This document shows positions 19,079 to 29,752 of a DNA stretch of 64,000 nucleotides, one piece after another. Where the stretch lies: assembly GCA_040285825.1 (NCBI GenBank), contig JAUPSS010000003.1:620001-684000 (forward strand). Direction: 5' to 3'. This DNA is from Eukaryota sp. TZLM1-RC. Taxonomy: Eukaryota > Metamonada: BaSk clade. Under the pieces are notes generated by a model. That model worked only from the letters and a program-made list of their open reading frames with translations, did not search any database and was not told the origin of the DNA. Each line of letters starts with the position of its first letter. Position 1 is the first letter of the stretch. A program made the position numbers and the translations under genes.

Positions 19079-19486
19079 GATAAAATTTTAGAAAGTACAA
19101 GTTTAGCAAAAAGTACAAGTTTAGCAAAAATGTTAGTACTAGAATTGAACCAAGACCAAAGATCCTTTATTGAAAAAACACAAGGTGTTGGAACTGTGAA
19201 TGGAATCCAGAAAGTCTTTACTGAAGAAACAAGACATGAAACAGTACCAGAAGAATATGCACAGGACTTTATTGAACAAACGAGAGATCAAGATGAAGGT
19301 GAAGCAGAGACTTTTGCATCAAAAAAGCGTAGTTATCGCTGTGGCAACTGCTTGATGTCAGGTCATAGAGCTCCCCAGTGCCCAAATCCAAGAAAAGACA
19401 CGAAGGAAAAACGAAGATATCGGTGTTCAAAGTGTGGTCCAGAAGGTCATAAAGCAACTAACTGTAGCAGGGATCTGAATCAATAA
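19067..19486 (+). CDS. Protein with two CCHC zinc knuckles, probably transposon-derived
   Basis: The 139-residue frame carries two perfect CX2CX4HX4C knuckles, CGNCLMSGHRAPQC and CSKCGPEGHKATNC, near residues 92 and 118. It begins with a short duplicated peptide (STSLAK twice, an 18-base direct repeat at 19,096-19,131) and an acidic middle. Zinc knuckles of this type bind single-stranded nucleic acid in Gag proteins and also end many MULE transposases. The adjacent minus-strand MULE remnant also carries a CGNC knuckle, so I think this is a MULE C-terminal piece from another copy rather than a host gene. Confidence 0.45.
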   Translation: MLYHDKILESTSLAKSTSLAKMLVLELNQDQRSFIEKTQGVGTVNGIQKVFTEETRHETVPEEYAQDFIEQTRDQDEGEAETFASKKRSYRCGNCLMSGHRAPQCPNPRKDTKEKRRYRCSKCGPEGHKATNCSRDLNQ

Positions 19487-19548
19487 TAAATCAATTGATT
19501 TTGTGTTAACAAGTGTTTCCGGTTGGTATTTGAAAATGCAAATGCATT

Positions 19549-19632
19549 TGAGGTTGGATTTTGAAAATTGAAAATGACAGAGGTTTGATTTTGAAAACTG
19601 ATATTGGCAGAGGTTGGATTTTGCAAATGACC
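19549..19632 (+). repeat. Three imperfect about 30-bp tandem units
   Basis: Units begin GAGGTTGGATTTTGAAAA, GAGGTTTGATTTTGAAAA and GAGGTTGGATTTTGCAAA. On the minus strand they translate to repeated QNPTS...F text, but the surrounding frame is short and I do not call a gene. Confidence 0.7.
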
Positions 19633-19689
19633 CAACTCAAATGCCCAACTCACAAAAGTATTGCACACATGGACGATATTTAACTTGTT

Positions 19690-20540
19690 CGTCCATTTAA
19701 TTTACCACAAACAGTGGTTTAAGACATTGCTAATTCATATGAAAATATTGAAAAAATTTCATTTTATACCTGACAAATGACTCTCAATTGGTCACTTTTC
19801 ATGTACTTTTGATCAATGTTTCTGTTGTTACACTCACGAACTATAGAGGTGATGCTTTTACACTTAATGGTTGCTACTTATGGAATTCTTCTAAATTCTC
19901 AATTAATAACAAAGTATTTTGGAAAAATGACAATGAACTAGATCCCATTTCCTCTTTAGTTTTTGAAAAGCATATCGAATTTGAATTAAATACACAAATC
20001 TTAATAGTAAGTGCAATTTTATTGTATGTAAAAGTCTCATAGAATTGAATCTTTTTTTGAAACATTGTTGTCAAATCTGTTTGATGCTGAGGATGATGTA
20101 ATAAAATGAAAAAAAAGATGTCATATTACCTGGATTCGAAGGATCAACTATTTTAATAGATGTGATGTCTCTTGTTCCTCTATGCTCCTAATGAGAGGTT
20201 TATTACGTATGCAAAGTATAATCCTCATTCCGACGCCAAAAACTTCACAATTGAAAATATATTAAACGTTTATCCAAATTGTCTACCCAATACCATGTAA
20301 ATTACAATTTGTATCCATTTGTATTTTTTTAATTGGTTCACTTGCTCCTATTGCGGCAACTTTTTTGGCAAATTGAAAACTCAATGTGGAAGTTCAGTAA
20401 ATAAAAAAGATGTTAAAACAGAGCCAATAGAACTTTTGACAGATTATTTTGGCAAACTAGAATTGTATTTTCTGCTTTTGAGGGTATGTTGAAGATGGTT
20501 TTTCATGGTTTGCATGTAATTTTCAACTTCACTGTAGCCT
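19690..20540 (+). pseudogene. LINE-A fragments
   Basis: Plus-strand pieces match the LINE-A protein after the YMDD box (DAFTLNGCYLWNSS against DAFKFLGCWLGN, then ISSLVFEKHIEFELNTQI) and, after a gap, the C-terminal part around 20,040-20,530. Frames are broken many times. Confidence 0.65.
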
Positions 20541-21224
20541 TAAGTTGAAGAATTGGAAAAAGGAAAAGTATGAGATAATGTGAATGAGGTAAAGTTGATT
20601 TATTTTGTCCTTATTCTAATTAAGCCTAAAGGCGCCAACATCACAGGGAATGGTGAAATTAATTACTGATTCACTATTTCCCTATGGTTGATTTTCAGAA
20701 TCTTTAGTAATTAACTTCTGTGATGGTGGAGAGGCAGGTTTTCAACTTGTTGAAATTCTGTTGTGATTAAATTTTTGAAGAAGACCAAATTCTTCGCCGG
20801 TGCAGCAAAAGATGCAATGGAGCGACAGTTTTGTTACATACGAACTGTCAGCGTCTTGGCCTGTGGTCTTGCTCAGTATTTTATACTGATGCATTTGAAC
20901 ATGGCCCACTGGTTGTACCATCAACAATTCTAGTATCAATGCCAAGACTTTGTGGTGATGGCCAATCCTCCAGTCCGGCGACCCTTTGAAAACCACCGAA
21001 AGGTCTACAAGGCTCTCTTTTATGCTTCTGACCCAACCAGGTGGCAATTTCCCCCTCTGAGTTGTGATAAAAGGACTGACAACTGATACCATTCTGGCAT
21101 CCGAAGCTTTCGCGCACTCCAAAGGGCGAACAGCTTTTGTCAAATAAAGACAGATGGCCCAGTTGTATGGAAGCTTAACTTCTACAAAACAATGGCAGTC
21201 TTCTTTGACTGTCCAGCTCCGAAA
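20541..21224. other. GC-richer patch with broken coding-like frames
   Basis: From about 20,740 the base composition is clearly less AT-rich than the flanks. Several frames on both strands look coding-like for 30-60 codons, for example plus-strand FEHGPLVVPSTILVSMPRL, but all are interrupted. I cannot name the gene; it may be one or more pseudogenes. Confidence 0.35.
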
Positions 21225-21545
21225 AATATGCTGCTGCGTTTCTTAAAAATTCGGCCGTTTCAGAGCAGGTACTTGGTTGGTATGAGCAACACCATGCTCA
21301 CATAACTGATTTGTTTAAACAACAAGTTGGTGACCCTGCTAGGTTCCAAGCGCTCTTAGAAGAAACTGACATTTAACTGAACGCTGAATCGATGACTTTT
21401 ATCTTCTCCGCCAACCTCCGTATTTTGTCCTTCCTTGAGAGCATGGCGGGTGAAACATTGAAGAGACACGCTCTCGTTTCATCCGCAAGCTACTCACCAA
21501 ATTTATTTTATTCAGTCAACAACTTGAAAAACCCTTCTTGCGTTT
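21225..21545 (+). pseudogene. Possible glucose-6-phosphate isomerase N-terminal remnant
   Basis: One plus frame reads VLGWYEQHHAHITDLFKQQ, then GDPARFQALLEETDI, an in-frame TAA, then LNAESMTFIFSANLRILSFL. This order recalls the start of glucose-6-phosphate isomerases: Trp helix, DLF, D.RF, then the strand before DYSKN. The match is short and the key YSKN is altered, so the assignment is tentative. An unrelated transposon protein cannot be excluded. Confidence 0.3.
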
Positions 21546-21945
21546 AAATCCAAACCGACAACTACTGAAAAACCCATTCAAGTATCTGAGTAGTAGATAG
21601 CTTTTTTCATTATTGCGCACAAAAATTGATCGTATATTTATGGCAATTTGCCTATAAAAATCATTAAAAATATTTTAAAAATCGAACATACAATTCTATT
21701 TTACCAATTTTCAGGAGTGAATATTCTTTCAATTCATACCTTCAGAACTGGAGTGCACAGAAGTCTTCAAGGAATGGCAAGGAATGAAGTATGCTTAACG
21801 TCTATCTAGATTGCATGAATTAATCAAAAGCCAGAAGTGCGTTTTGATAGAAAATCATAGTGATAAAAATCTGTGTAATTTTTTTTAAAAAAAGTTTTTG
21901 ATTTCTTACTTTCAAAAAACTAAACACAAAAATTAAAATTCCAAA
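21546..21945. other. Spacer
   Basis: AT-rich sequence with no recognised gene. Confidence 0.4.
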
Positions 21946-22990
21946 TTTTCATATGCCAAATCTACCAAAAGAATTGACTGGACGTTTTTCCTTCATAAAA
22001 GCGACCAAAAAATAATAAAGCAGAAGACAATAACGATACAACACCTTTGACAATTGAAAATACAATTCTGTTCTGCCAAAACGTTTTGTCAAAAATTCTT
22101 CCTGTACGTTGTTTTACAATTTCAACATAATCATCCAAAAGAGATAAAGCAAGTGGTCCAAGCGTACGATGTAAGGAAAAAGCAAATGGACAAAGGACAT
22201 AATGAGTATGAGATTCAGCATTCAAGGATGCCAACTTTGCTCTATATTTATCAATTTTAGAATTTTCAGCAACAGACAGCGGATTCTTGTGTTTTGACTG
22301 AGCTAATGGTATGAAAGAATTATTACACACATCAGTTGATCTCGGATCAGTGATGATAGTGGTCCCATCAAGTCCTTCAAGCATTAAATCAGCTCTGTTA
22401 CGACCAAGTATTCAAAGTGTCCCCATCAACAAAACGAGAAAGTAATGGTTTCAAATAGGAGACAATTCTGTGAGGCTTAGACATACAATAGAGCTGATCT
22501 CTAACTGCATCATGGACTTTTGATCGAAAAGTAATAAAATGTTTACAGTTTAACAAAAGATTTGGAGAAATTTTTGATCCACATTTGCAAACCAAATTAT
22601 GAGGAACGTTATTGGGCCAAAACAACCATCGAAGGCGCATTGTACAAGAAAATGTGGTATCATCTAAAAGAAGTCCATAAATTTGAGAAATTAAACAAGA
22701 TGAAGAACTATTTTGAGAATCTAACATGAAATTTGCGAAAGCGGGATCTTTTTTGGCCGAGCCAAGACGAACATTAAAATCCAAACCTTCACAAACTATT
22801 AAATTTTGTTGCAATTTTTTAATACTATACCTCAAATTAACTAGTGTTCTAGGTTGTACTTCCTGCATATTATCGGAAAAGCATTTATTTCAAATTTCAG
22901 GAGGCAAACAATCAAAAGCATTTTGCAAGGTCTCTTAAATAATTATTACTTGTAGGATTCAATAAATTAACATCATTAGGAAAACGGTTG
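21946..22990 (-). pseudogene. LINE-A 3' half, with nuclease-like C-terminal domain
   Basis: The minus strand carries the region after reverse transcriptase: TLVNLRYSIKKLQQNLIV, FNVRLGSAKKDPAFANFM, a Cys-rich LVCKCG...LLNCKHF site, HDAVRDQLYCM, then, after a frameshift near 22,395, RADLMLEGLDGTTIITD and finally FWQNRIVFSIVKG. The block RxDL followed by a hydrophobic strand ending in Asp resembles the restriction-like endonuclease of R2/CRE-type LINEs. The copy is broken by at least one frameshift. Confidence 0.7.
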
Positions 22991-23145
22991 CAAAATTCAA
23001 AAACAAAATTGATTGATGGGGTTTGAGTAGAACAAAACCTTAATTAAGGTTTGTTGTTTTGTTTTACAATGTGTCTGTTTCCGGAATAATTTTTCTTCTA
23101 ATTCTGGAATTTGGAATTCCAGCAGTTGGTGTTGGAAATACACTT

Positions 23146-24684
23146 TACACAGAATTACGACTAACTTTAATGAATCAATGGAATTGATTGGGGTATTTCG
23201 TAATAGAGGTATTGGGAAAGTTTTAAAATTTTTAAAAATAATGGTTTTGCTAATGTGCAATTCTAGTTTTCAGTATGATCTACCAATGCAAAAATTAAAT
23301 GTCTAATTGCAAAAAAATCTAGTTAGTGCAAATAGCATGAGTTCACAACAATGTGGCAAAATGTCCCAGAACTTGAGAGTACCTCTGGCAACCACAGAGA
23401 AATAGATAAAGAAGCATTGGTGTTTCAAAAAAAGTGAACAGCAAAGTTGCTATCCGTGAATGCTGAATCGCATATTCATTATGTCCTTTGTCCATTTCCT
23501 TTTTTCCTACATGGATCCCTTGGACCACTTGCTCCTATCTTTCTTGGATGATTTTGTTGAAATTGTGAAACAACGTACAGGAAGAATTTTTGTCAAAATG
23601 TTTTGGCAGAACAGAATTGTATTTTCAATTTTTAAAGTTGTTGTCACCTTATTATCTTCTGCTTTATTATCTTTGGTTTTTTCTATGAAGGAAAAACTTC
23701 CAGTCGATTCTTTTTGGTTGATTGGAAGAATGAAGATTTAGAATTTTAAGGTTTGTTGTTTAGTTTCTCGTTGGACTAATTTAAATCAGCCTAAAAAAGA
23801 AAAGGGTGAATTTATGGTTATTTGTACTCAAAACGTACGTTAAAAACCACGAGTGGTCAACATTATGGCAAAAAGGGGGTTGAAATTTGATGTAAAAGGC
23901 CTTTGTTCGTCATCATATATCAAAATGCCTCGTTGTGACATTTCACATGCCATTGACAATAAACAAAAATTAGAAACGTTTATTGAACTGAAACAGACAA
24001 CAGTCATCTTAAAGCCTTTGAAAAGAGCACTGTGTTATTTGTACAACAAAATCATTCTACAAGCAACGTTGGAGTGTCTATATAGCGTGAAAGTTGGTGA
24101 CGTCCAAGGCATAATCAAATTAGTTCAACCGAACATTGATACTATTTTTAGAGTTCTAATATTTCATCAGAGTGTTCATTCAACCGACCTATCATTGGGC
24201 CTCATTCTTTTTACGTTGATTAATTCATCTTTTTGGGTACCAGAGAAAAAGACTGCGAGGTTAATCGTGGCAAAAAGTAATACAAAATTCATGGATGTTA
24301 TATTTTAAGGAATACTTGGAGTGTGTTCAAGCAAAGTGTGTAAACATGCAATTTATAAGGAAGATTCTGCTTCCATTTAAATGGCCCTTCCTTCAGCTTG
24401 GACTGGACTGCTTCGATTAGACATGACAAACATCCCCTTTACAGCAAGCAACTGGTTGTTCACTTTCTCTAATATGCTTTAAGACACTTCTCAGAAATGA
24501 TGCTCAAACTGCTTTGGCCGATTTGTTGTGCGTTGAGGATATTCAGGAAAGCCGATAGTCTTTATTTTTAAAAGTTTTTATTTTCATTACACAGGTGGGA
24601 CAAGTGTATCAACTGCCACACATCTCTACATTTCGTCCCAAGATTATTTTTAACAATGCCTTAAAATAAGATTAAATTCAGATT
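23146..24684 (+). repeat. Inverted duplication, arm 1 (about 1.54 kb)
   Basis: This segment is nearly identical to the reverse complement of 48,252-49,778, with a few percent mismatches by eye. It contains the 3' end of one LINE-A copy (23,460-23,741, ending VVTLLSSALLSLVF), an unassigned 150-codon frame (23,853-24,308), and a stretch that in arm 2 runs into the LINE-A reverse transcriptase. At 24,684 the similarity stops abruptly and arm 1 continues into unrelated sequence. Confidence 0.85.
23853..24308 (+). other. Unassigned reading frame inside the inverted duplication
   Basis: The frame is open for 151 codons (first Met MVNIMAKRGLKF) but in arm 2 the same text is interrupted (VGDVQCITEH then stop, against VGDVQGIIKLVQ here). 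It is more likely LINE 5' sequence or junk than a host gene. No domain is recognised. Confidence 0.3.
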
Positions 24685-25597
24685 GAGTTCAGTGAGAAGC
24701 GATAGGTTAAATGAGCAAAGAAGATTTGGGTAAGTGAAGTGATTGTGGGTAGTTTTATATAAATAATTTATCATCTAAGTGCTCTTTTGTAGACAGTGTT
24801 CTGTAAAAATTGTCTCTAAGTAAAACAGTGTTTGAAATCCGTCAATAAGATAATGCACAATAATCCTGCACACGTGTAACACGTGTCCAAACAGAGAGGG
24901 AGAGAAAAAGGGAGAATTGTTGAGATAGCTGAATGGGAAGAGGACAAGAGGTAAAGGAAGAAGAAGGAAACTGGAAAAAACATAAAGTTTAGAGTAACAA
25001 TGACCAATATAGCAAAAGGGTAAATTGAGCTGACGTTGATGACCCTTAATAGAGATACAGTGGATAGGCATTTGATACCAATGTAGAAATTAGCAATCAA
25101 TTTGAAATTGCCAGACATCGTGTCAAACAGCGAGATTATCTTGACTCTTCCCATTCTTCTAACATCATGCAGCAAAAGGAGAACAAGGATAACGAGGTTA
25201 CGGACCCGGTTCCCACCTCCTCTTTCAACCTGTTCTTCACAGAACAGCAGAGTACTTCCTCCCGAACTCCTTAGTCGGAAACAGTCATCCTGCTTTACAG
25301 AAATAAACAGAGGGTCAGAACCTCGATTTCCTATCGGAATCGTTGTTCTGATCCTTCCGTGGGGGGTAGAGTATTGCACTTTTTTCAGTCATCATGTGAG
25401 TCATGATATGGGTGCAGTTGAATCAGCCATGGTGCTAATCACCTTAGATACAGGATGTTTCTTTTGTTTTTGTTTTGTTTTGAATTGTTTTTTTTGTTGT
25501 TTTTGATTTTGTTGTTTTTTGTGGTTTAGGTACTTGCACTTTAGATACGGGATGTTGTGTTTTAAATTGTTGATTTAATAATGTTGAGTTTGATTAC
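24685..25597. other. Spacer with overlapping antisense frames
   Basis: Frames at 25,102-25,506 (plus) and 24,816-25,379 (minus) overlap each other and resemble no family; the minus one ends in a hydrophobic stretch. A G/T-rich low-complexity tract lies at about 25,455-25,540. I cannot support a gene here. Confidence 0.35.
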
Positions 25598-26664
25598 TAT
25601 GTTAATAATTTATGTTTTCAATCCAGAACCTGCCAACATCTTTTATCAACATACTCATTTACTGTTGATTTAACAATGGATGGAGATGTTGAAGCAAATC
25701 CAGGTCCCAGAAAGAGAAGATCTAAATTTAAATCAACTCCTCCATCAAAAATTATAAGAAATGCAATTTTTGATCAACAAACATCAGGGCGTAAGCTAAA
25801 AGCACAACAAAAAGCATTGAACCAAGAAATTTGCATTAAGAATACAATGTTGAATATCGAGAACAGGAAGATTTTGACAAAGAAACCATTGAAACCGAGT
25901 ATGGTCAGAAAAATTGGGCCAAGTCGTAGTGGCTTCAAGCCTGATCCATTGATTCAATTCAAATCAATGAACCCAAATCAAATTCTTCCCACTGTTATGT
26001 GCTTCGATCTTGAAATCTATCAGGATGGTCATCTTTACCAAAATCATGATGGCCAATTTCTCAGTCCTGACGAGATTATCAACAAAAAGAGAAAAGAGGG
26101 TGCAAATCTTTTAAAAAAAACTGATGAGCAAATGGGTGAATGGATTTCAGATCAACAAGTGTTTTTAATTTCACTTGTTATTGGTAAGTTTGATCGCCAT
26201 AATTTCTTTTTGGAGAGTAAATATTCACTTATATTGAGAATTAGTCCTCAAATCAGATTACCTGACATTGATATGGATATTCAGGCAGAAATTTTCTCTG
26301 ACGAAAAACCTTGCTTCATAGGTTCTTAAACCTTATTGGTACTCATCAACCTCATTGTTTTCTTAATCACAATTTAATGCAGTTTGATTTGCAGGTTTTA
26401 AAAAATAGATTAAATTATTTTGATTTACCATTTTTTACTGTTCGAGATGATACAGCAATTGATGTACTCAATCAACTATCACCGAGATGGAGAGAAGTTG
26501 TTATCAGGGAAAATGGCTTTTTTCTTTTTATGGTTTTTGCCAAAAAATTTATTAAAATACCCTACGGACATGGATTAGGCAATCTGGCATATAAAATGAT
26601 AAATGAAAAGAAAATCAAACTTCATCAGGAATTTTCCCATATAAAAATCCTCAAATATTCCTAA
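25598..26664 (+). pseudogene. 2A-leader plus DEDD exonuclease-like ORF of an unclassified mobile element
   Basis: An ATG at 25,598 opens a frame whose first 37 residues end in GDVEANPGP, matching the 2A ribosome-skipping consensus (D-V/I-E-x-N-P-G-P). Translation would release a short leader and restart at Pro. A basic region follows (RKRRSKFK), then VMCFDLEIYQDG, a DxE exonuclease motif I, and after a frameshift near 26,320, PHCFLNHNLMQFDLQVLKNR, exonuclease motif II (N...FD). YGHGLGNLAYKMINEKK could be motif III as in family B DNA polymerase exonucleases. No polymerase palm follows; instead a Fanzor remnant lies downstream in the same orientation. N-terminal 2A leaders are known in some non-LTR retrotransposons of trypanosomes and animals. 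The frameshift suggests a decayed copy. Confidence 0.6.
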
Positions 26665-26699
26665 AACTAACAATTACAATTGCCCAATAGATCTCCAGT

Positions 26700-27312
26700 A
26701 GAGAGAAAAAACCTTATCATATTTCTCCTGCTTCAACCACTGTAGGCCCTGGATATTTTCCTATTGATACAAGAACAATATGGACAATTATTAGACAAAC
26801 ATTGATGGACGATTTGTTGCCTGATCAGAGATTAAAAATGTCCAATACACTAGCCCAAATTACGAAATTCAAACCACCTCAGCAATTTGACTTTTGGTCT
26901 AATATTCTCGATTTAAACCAAGAAAACAAAAGGTTTATAAATTCAACAACATTATTCACACAGATGGATTTAATATTGCAGTAGAATTTGTTTGTCGGGA
27001 TTTACAAGGTCAGAAATGTAAGCCAGACAACAAGGCCAGTATTTCTGATTTATATATTCATGATGTTGATGTTGATGCTTTTCAAGACAAACGAATTGTT
27101 GTTTGTGATCCTGGAAAACGTGATTTATTGTATTTTGGGAGTAAAAAGACTGATCAAGAACTAGCCATGGTGCCTGAACATGAAACTGAACAGCAAAGAA
27201 ATAGTCGGGTGATGAATCAAGACAAGAAGTACAAATGGTTGAGAATGACTCAGATGTCCTGGTCTTTGAAAAGTAGGATGAATGTAAAAACGATGGGCGA
27301 CAAAGTATATTG
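26700..27312 (+). pseudogene. Fanzor N-terminal half, copy d
   Basis: After a frameshift near 26,930, the plus strand reads NNIIHTDGFNIAVEFVCRD (the family TDG block), then KRIVVCDPGKRDLLYFGS (RuvC-I Asp) and KYKWLRMTQMSWSLKSRM, which corresponds to the helix after RuvC-I. The upstream part has FDFWSNILDLN. It aligns residue by residue with copy b (NNYAVTNGISICFQFVRD; GDLGRRDLIQFG). The frame stops at 27,312 (TGA), before RuvC-II and the zinc ribbon, so the C-terminal half is missing. It is 36 bases after the end of the 2A-exonuclease ORF. Confidence 0.75.
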
Positions 27313-27626
27313 AGGTGTATTACGACGGGAACCAAATGACAGAGTCTAACGAAATGACAATTGGAAATGCAAACACCGAATCATCCGCGTTTGCTGCCAA
27401 TTCAGCAACTTTTATATATTTTTCCAACTTTGTGGTTGCCAAACTTCGGCAAGTTTTTTTGACAATTGACTTTCACAGTCTTGATTTGTGGAGCATTCAT
27501 AAAATGCAAGCTTTTCTTCACAAGTAAAAGTTTGAAAGTTGGTTGTTAAAAACCTTTTTTATTCATACTTTGCTTTATATCTGCGTAATTCACTTCAATA
27601 TCTTCATCCAACAAGTTTCTACTACC

Positions 27627-27641
27627 ATTTGCTAATAACCG
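27627..27641 (+). promoter_or_regulatory. Start-proximal motif ATTTGCTAATAACCG
   Basis: Weaker version of the motif shared by several genes, directly before the ATG at 27,642. Confidence 0.4.
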
Positions 27642-29279
27642 ATGTCTACCATCTCGGAACTTCCAAACTATATTACCCATAACATCGATCTTGCTGATGC
27701 TTCAACCTTCATTGACCTTTTGCGACAAGTTGATGATCAGATCTTCGGTGGTTTTGAGCAGTATGAATCATGCTTGTCTGATTCAATCGTCAGCAAACTA
27801 CAATTCATTGCTGATCAGATCAAACAGGTTCTCTCCCAAGGTGGTCTAGTACTAATGGCAGGTGCTGGTACCAGTGGACGTTTAGCCCATCTTTGTTGTC
27901 GTCGTGGAAATGACATACTCTCTTCATACACTTTTTCAGGAAAGTTCATTCCTTTGGTCGCTGGAGGTAACCCTGCATTGATTTCAGCGCAAGAAGGGGC
28001 GGAAGACTCTTCACTTCTAGCCAAGCAAGACATCAACACTTACATTTCTACAGACAAACCCATCATCTACATTGGAATAACATGTGGCCTCTCTGCGCCC
28101 TATGTCGGTGTTCAACTGTCAGAGTGCTTGAAAAAGCCCAACATTCAAACCGTAGTTTTGGGTTTCAGCCCAGTTGCTTTGGCCAGGAACACCCCAGTTC
28201 CCGGATGTGATGGGACTTTTAAGGAAATTCTCGACAAATCTCTTGACCAAGGAGGACTTGCTCTTACTCCAGTGGTAGGCCCCGAAGCAATCACGGGTTC
28301 TACTAGAATGAAGGGGGGTACGGTGACCTTGTTGTTGTTGGTGGATGTTATTGATGCTGCTTTGATGGGAGCAGAGGTGAGGTGTGGGTTGGCCAGTGTC
28401 AATAGTAATGTCAAGATACTGTACAATCAGCTCAAAATGTCTCAATCAATCAAAAAATTGATGGAAACTGCAGGTAAGGCCCTCATGAACGGCAACAGAA
28501 TCTTTTACTTTGGCGATAATTATCCTGGTCAGATGGCGGTTATTGATGCCTCTGAATGCCCTCCTACCTTCGGGGCTTCACCTTCCGATGTACAAGGGTT
28601 TATAACTGGTGGCTGGGATTGTCTGGGGGTCGACAAGGAAACTTTCCCAAAGGAAGACATGTATTTGATTGATGTTGCTGATTTTGAGTCTAGTGTCAAA
28701 GTTTCTCAAGGTGATCTCTGTTTGTTTTTGAGCGAATACAATATTATCAATGAAGAATTAAACAGACTGTTATCAGAAACTAGGTCCAAATGTCAATGCT
28801 TTGTTGTCAATATACGTGATGTCTCTTGTAGAAAACCATGTCATGATGAGAATTTGGTTGACTTGCCTATCAAATTTGATTTTCTTTCTTCTCTAATTTG
28901 TTTTAAATTAGTCTTGAATCTGGTCTCGACGTTTGCCCATGTGTATATTGGAAAAATTTTTCAAAACAGAATGGCTGATCTGAGATTATCAAATACCAAA
29001 CTACTTAATAGAGCTAGTGTTACCCTTTCAAAGATTCTTGACATTAGCAAGGAAGTCGCCAGAAGTCATTTATTGACCGTAATTTATGGTTGTCCTGTTG
29101 AGGAGACATCCAATACTAATGAACTAGATCACATTGAGGCAGCAGTTCATGTTGCGCATATAGTACCCAAAGCTATTCTTTTAGCATTAGGGTTTAGTCT
29201 CGAAGAGTCATGTAAAATTGTTGAAAATTCTGTAAAAGAAAATATTCCAATAAGTTCGTTAATCGCTGATAGAATGTAA
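27642..29279 (+). CDS. Glucokinase regulatory protein / MurNAc-6-P etherase family protein with two SIS domains
   Basis: The 545-residue protein contains a first sugar isomerase (SIS) domain with LVLMAGAGTSGRLAHL (the phospho-sugar loop), PLVAGGNPALISAQEGAEDS, ITCGLSAPYVG and GPEAITGSTRMKGGT, all conserved between bacterial MurQ and animal GCKR. A second SIS-like half follows (from about residue 270, GKALMNGNRIFYFGD). MurQ is about 300 residues and single-domain, whereas GCKR has two SIS domains and about 600 residues, so this resembles GCKR. GCKR inhibits glucokinase in a fructose-6-phosphate dependent manner; in protists the role is not established, and the MurQ active-site Glu region (EGAEDS) is kept, so an etherase-like activity remains possible. 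The start follows the shared promoter-like motif. Confidence 0.8.
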   Translation: MSTISELPNYITHNIDLADASTFIDLLRQVDDQIFGGFEQYESCLSDSIVSKLQFIADQIKQVLSQGGLVLMAGAGTSGRLAHLCCRRGNDILSSYTFSGKFIPLVAGGNPALISAQEGAEDSSLLAKQDINTYISTDKPIIYIGITCGLSAPYVGVQLSECLKKPNIQTVVLGFSPVALARNTPVPGCDGTFKEILDKSLDQGGLALTPVVGPEAITGSTRMKGGTVTLLLLVDVIDAALMGAEVRCGLASVNSNVKILYNQLKMSQSIKKLMETAGKALMNGNRIFYFGDNYPGQMAVIDASECPPTFGASPSDVQGFITGGWDCLGVDKETFPKEDMYLIDVADFESSVKVSQGDLCLFLSEYNIINEELNRLLSETRSKCQCFVVNIRDVSCRKPCHDENLVDLPIKFDFLSSLICFKLVLNLVSTFAHVYIGKIFQNRMADLRLSNTKLLNRASVTLSKILDISKEVARSHLLTVIYGCPVEETSNTNELDHIEAAVHVAHIVPKAILLALGFSLEESCKIVENSVKENIPISSLIADRM

Positions 29280-29735
29280 GTTTTTTAGGGTTTTCTTTCT
29301 AGTTTTACATTTTGGTTTCAGGACCTTTTTTGACCAATATTTTTTATTTATACACTTATTTATTTATACTTGTTTTGTCCACATTTTCTCCTGAGTCATC
29401 AATCCTGTTTTTGCAAAGCAAATAGTCGCGTTGGGAATTGGATGAACATAGTGCTTTGTTTTGAAACAACGGTAGTAGTGCTTAAATGAATTGAAATAAA
29501 TACAACTAAAATTCCTTGAAATTTTTACAAACAATGAATGTGACAATATAGCTTAAAAGCAGTTTATTCAATGTACATCTATCGAAATAGTAGACTCCCA
29601 TTGATTTTCTCTCTTAACAGTCTAATGTGTTAAATATGTTGGTTCTGGGTTTCAAGTGGCTTTCACTTTCCTCATTCTAAAATAATTATAATAATAATCC
29701 TTCATTTATCTCACCAAATTACTGCAATTTTGCGT
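29280..29735. other. Intergenic spacer
   Basis: AT-rich; no gene recognised. The right end is the promoter of the channel gene. Confidence 0.4.
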
Positions 29736-29752
29736 TTTTGTGCTACTAGCAG
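29736..29752 (+). promoter_or_regulatory. Start-proximal motif TTTTGTGCTACTAGCAG
   Basis: Identical over TTTGTGCTACTAGC to the motif before 15,872; the ATG follows immediately. Confidence 0.5.

Noticed and set aside
24816-25506. Overlapping frames of 187 and 134 codons on opposite strands
   Set aside because: They are antisense to each other, show no motif, and at most one could be real; nothing favours either.
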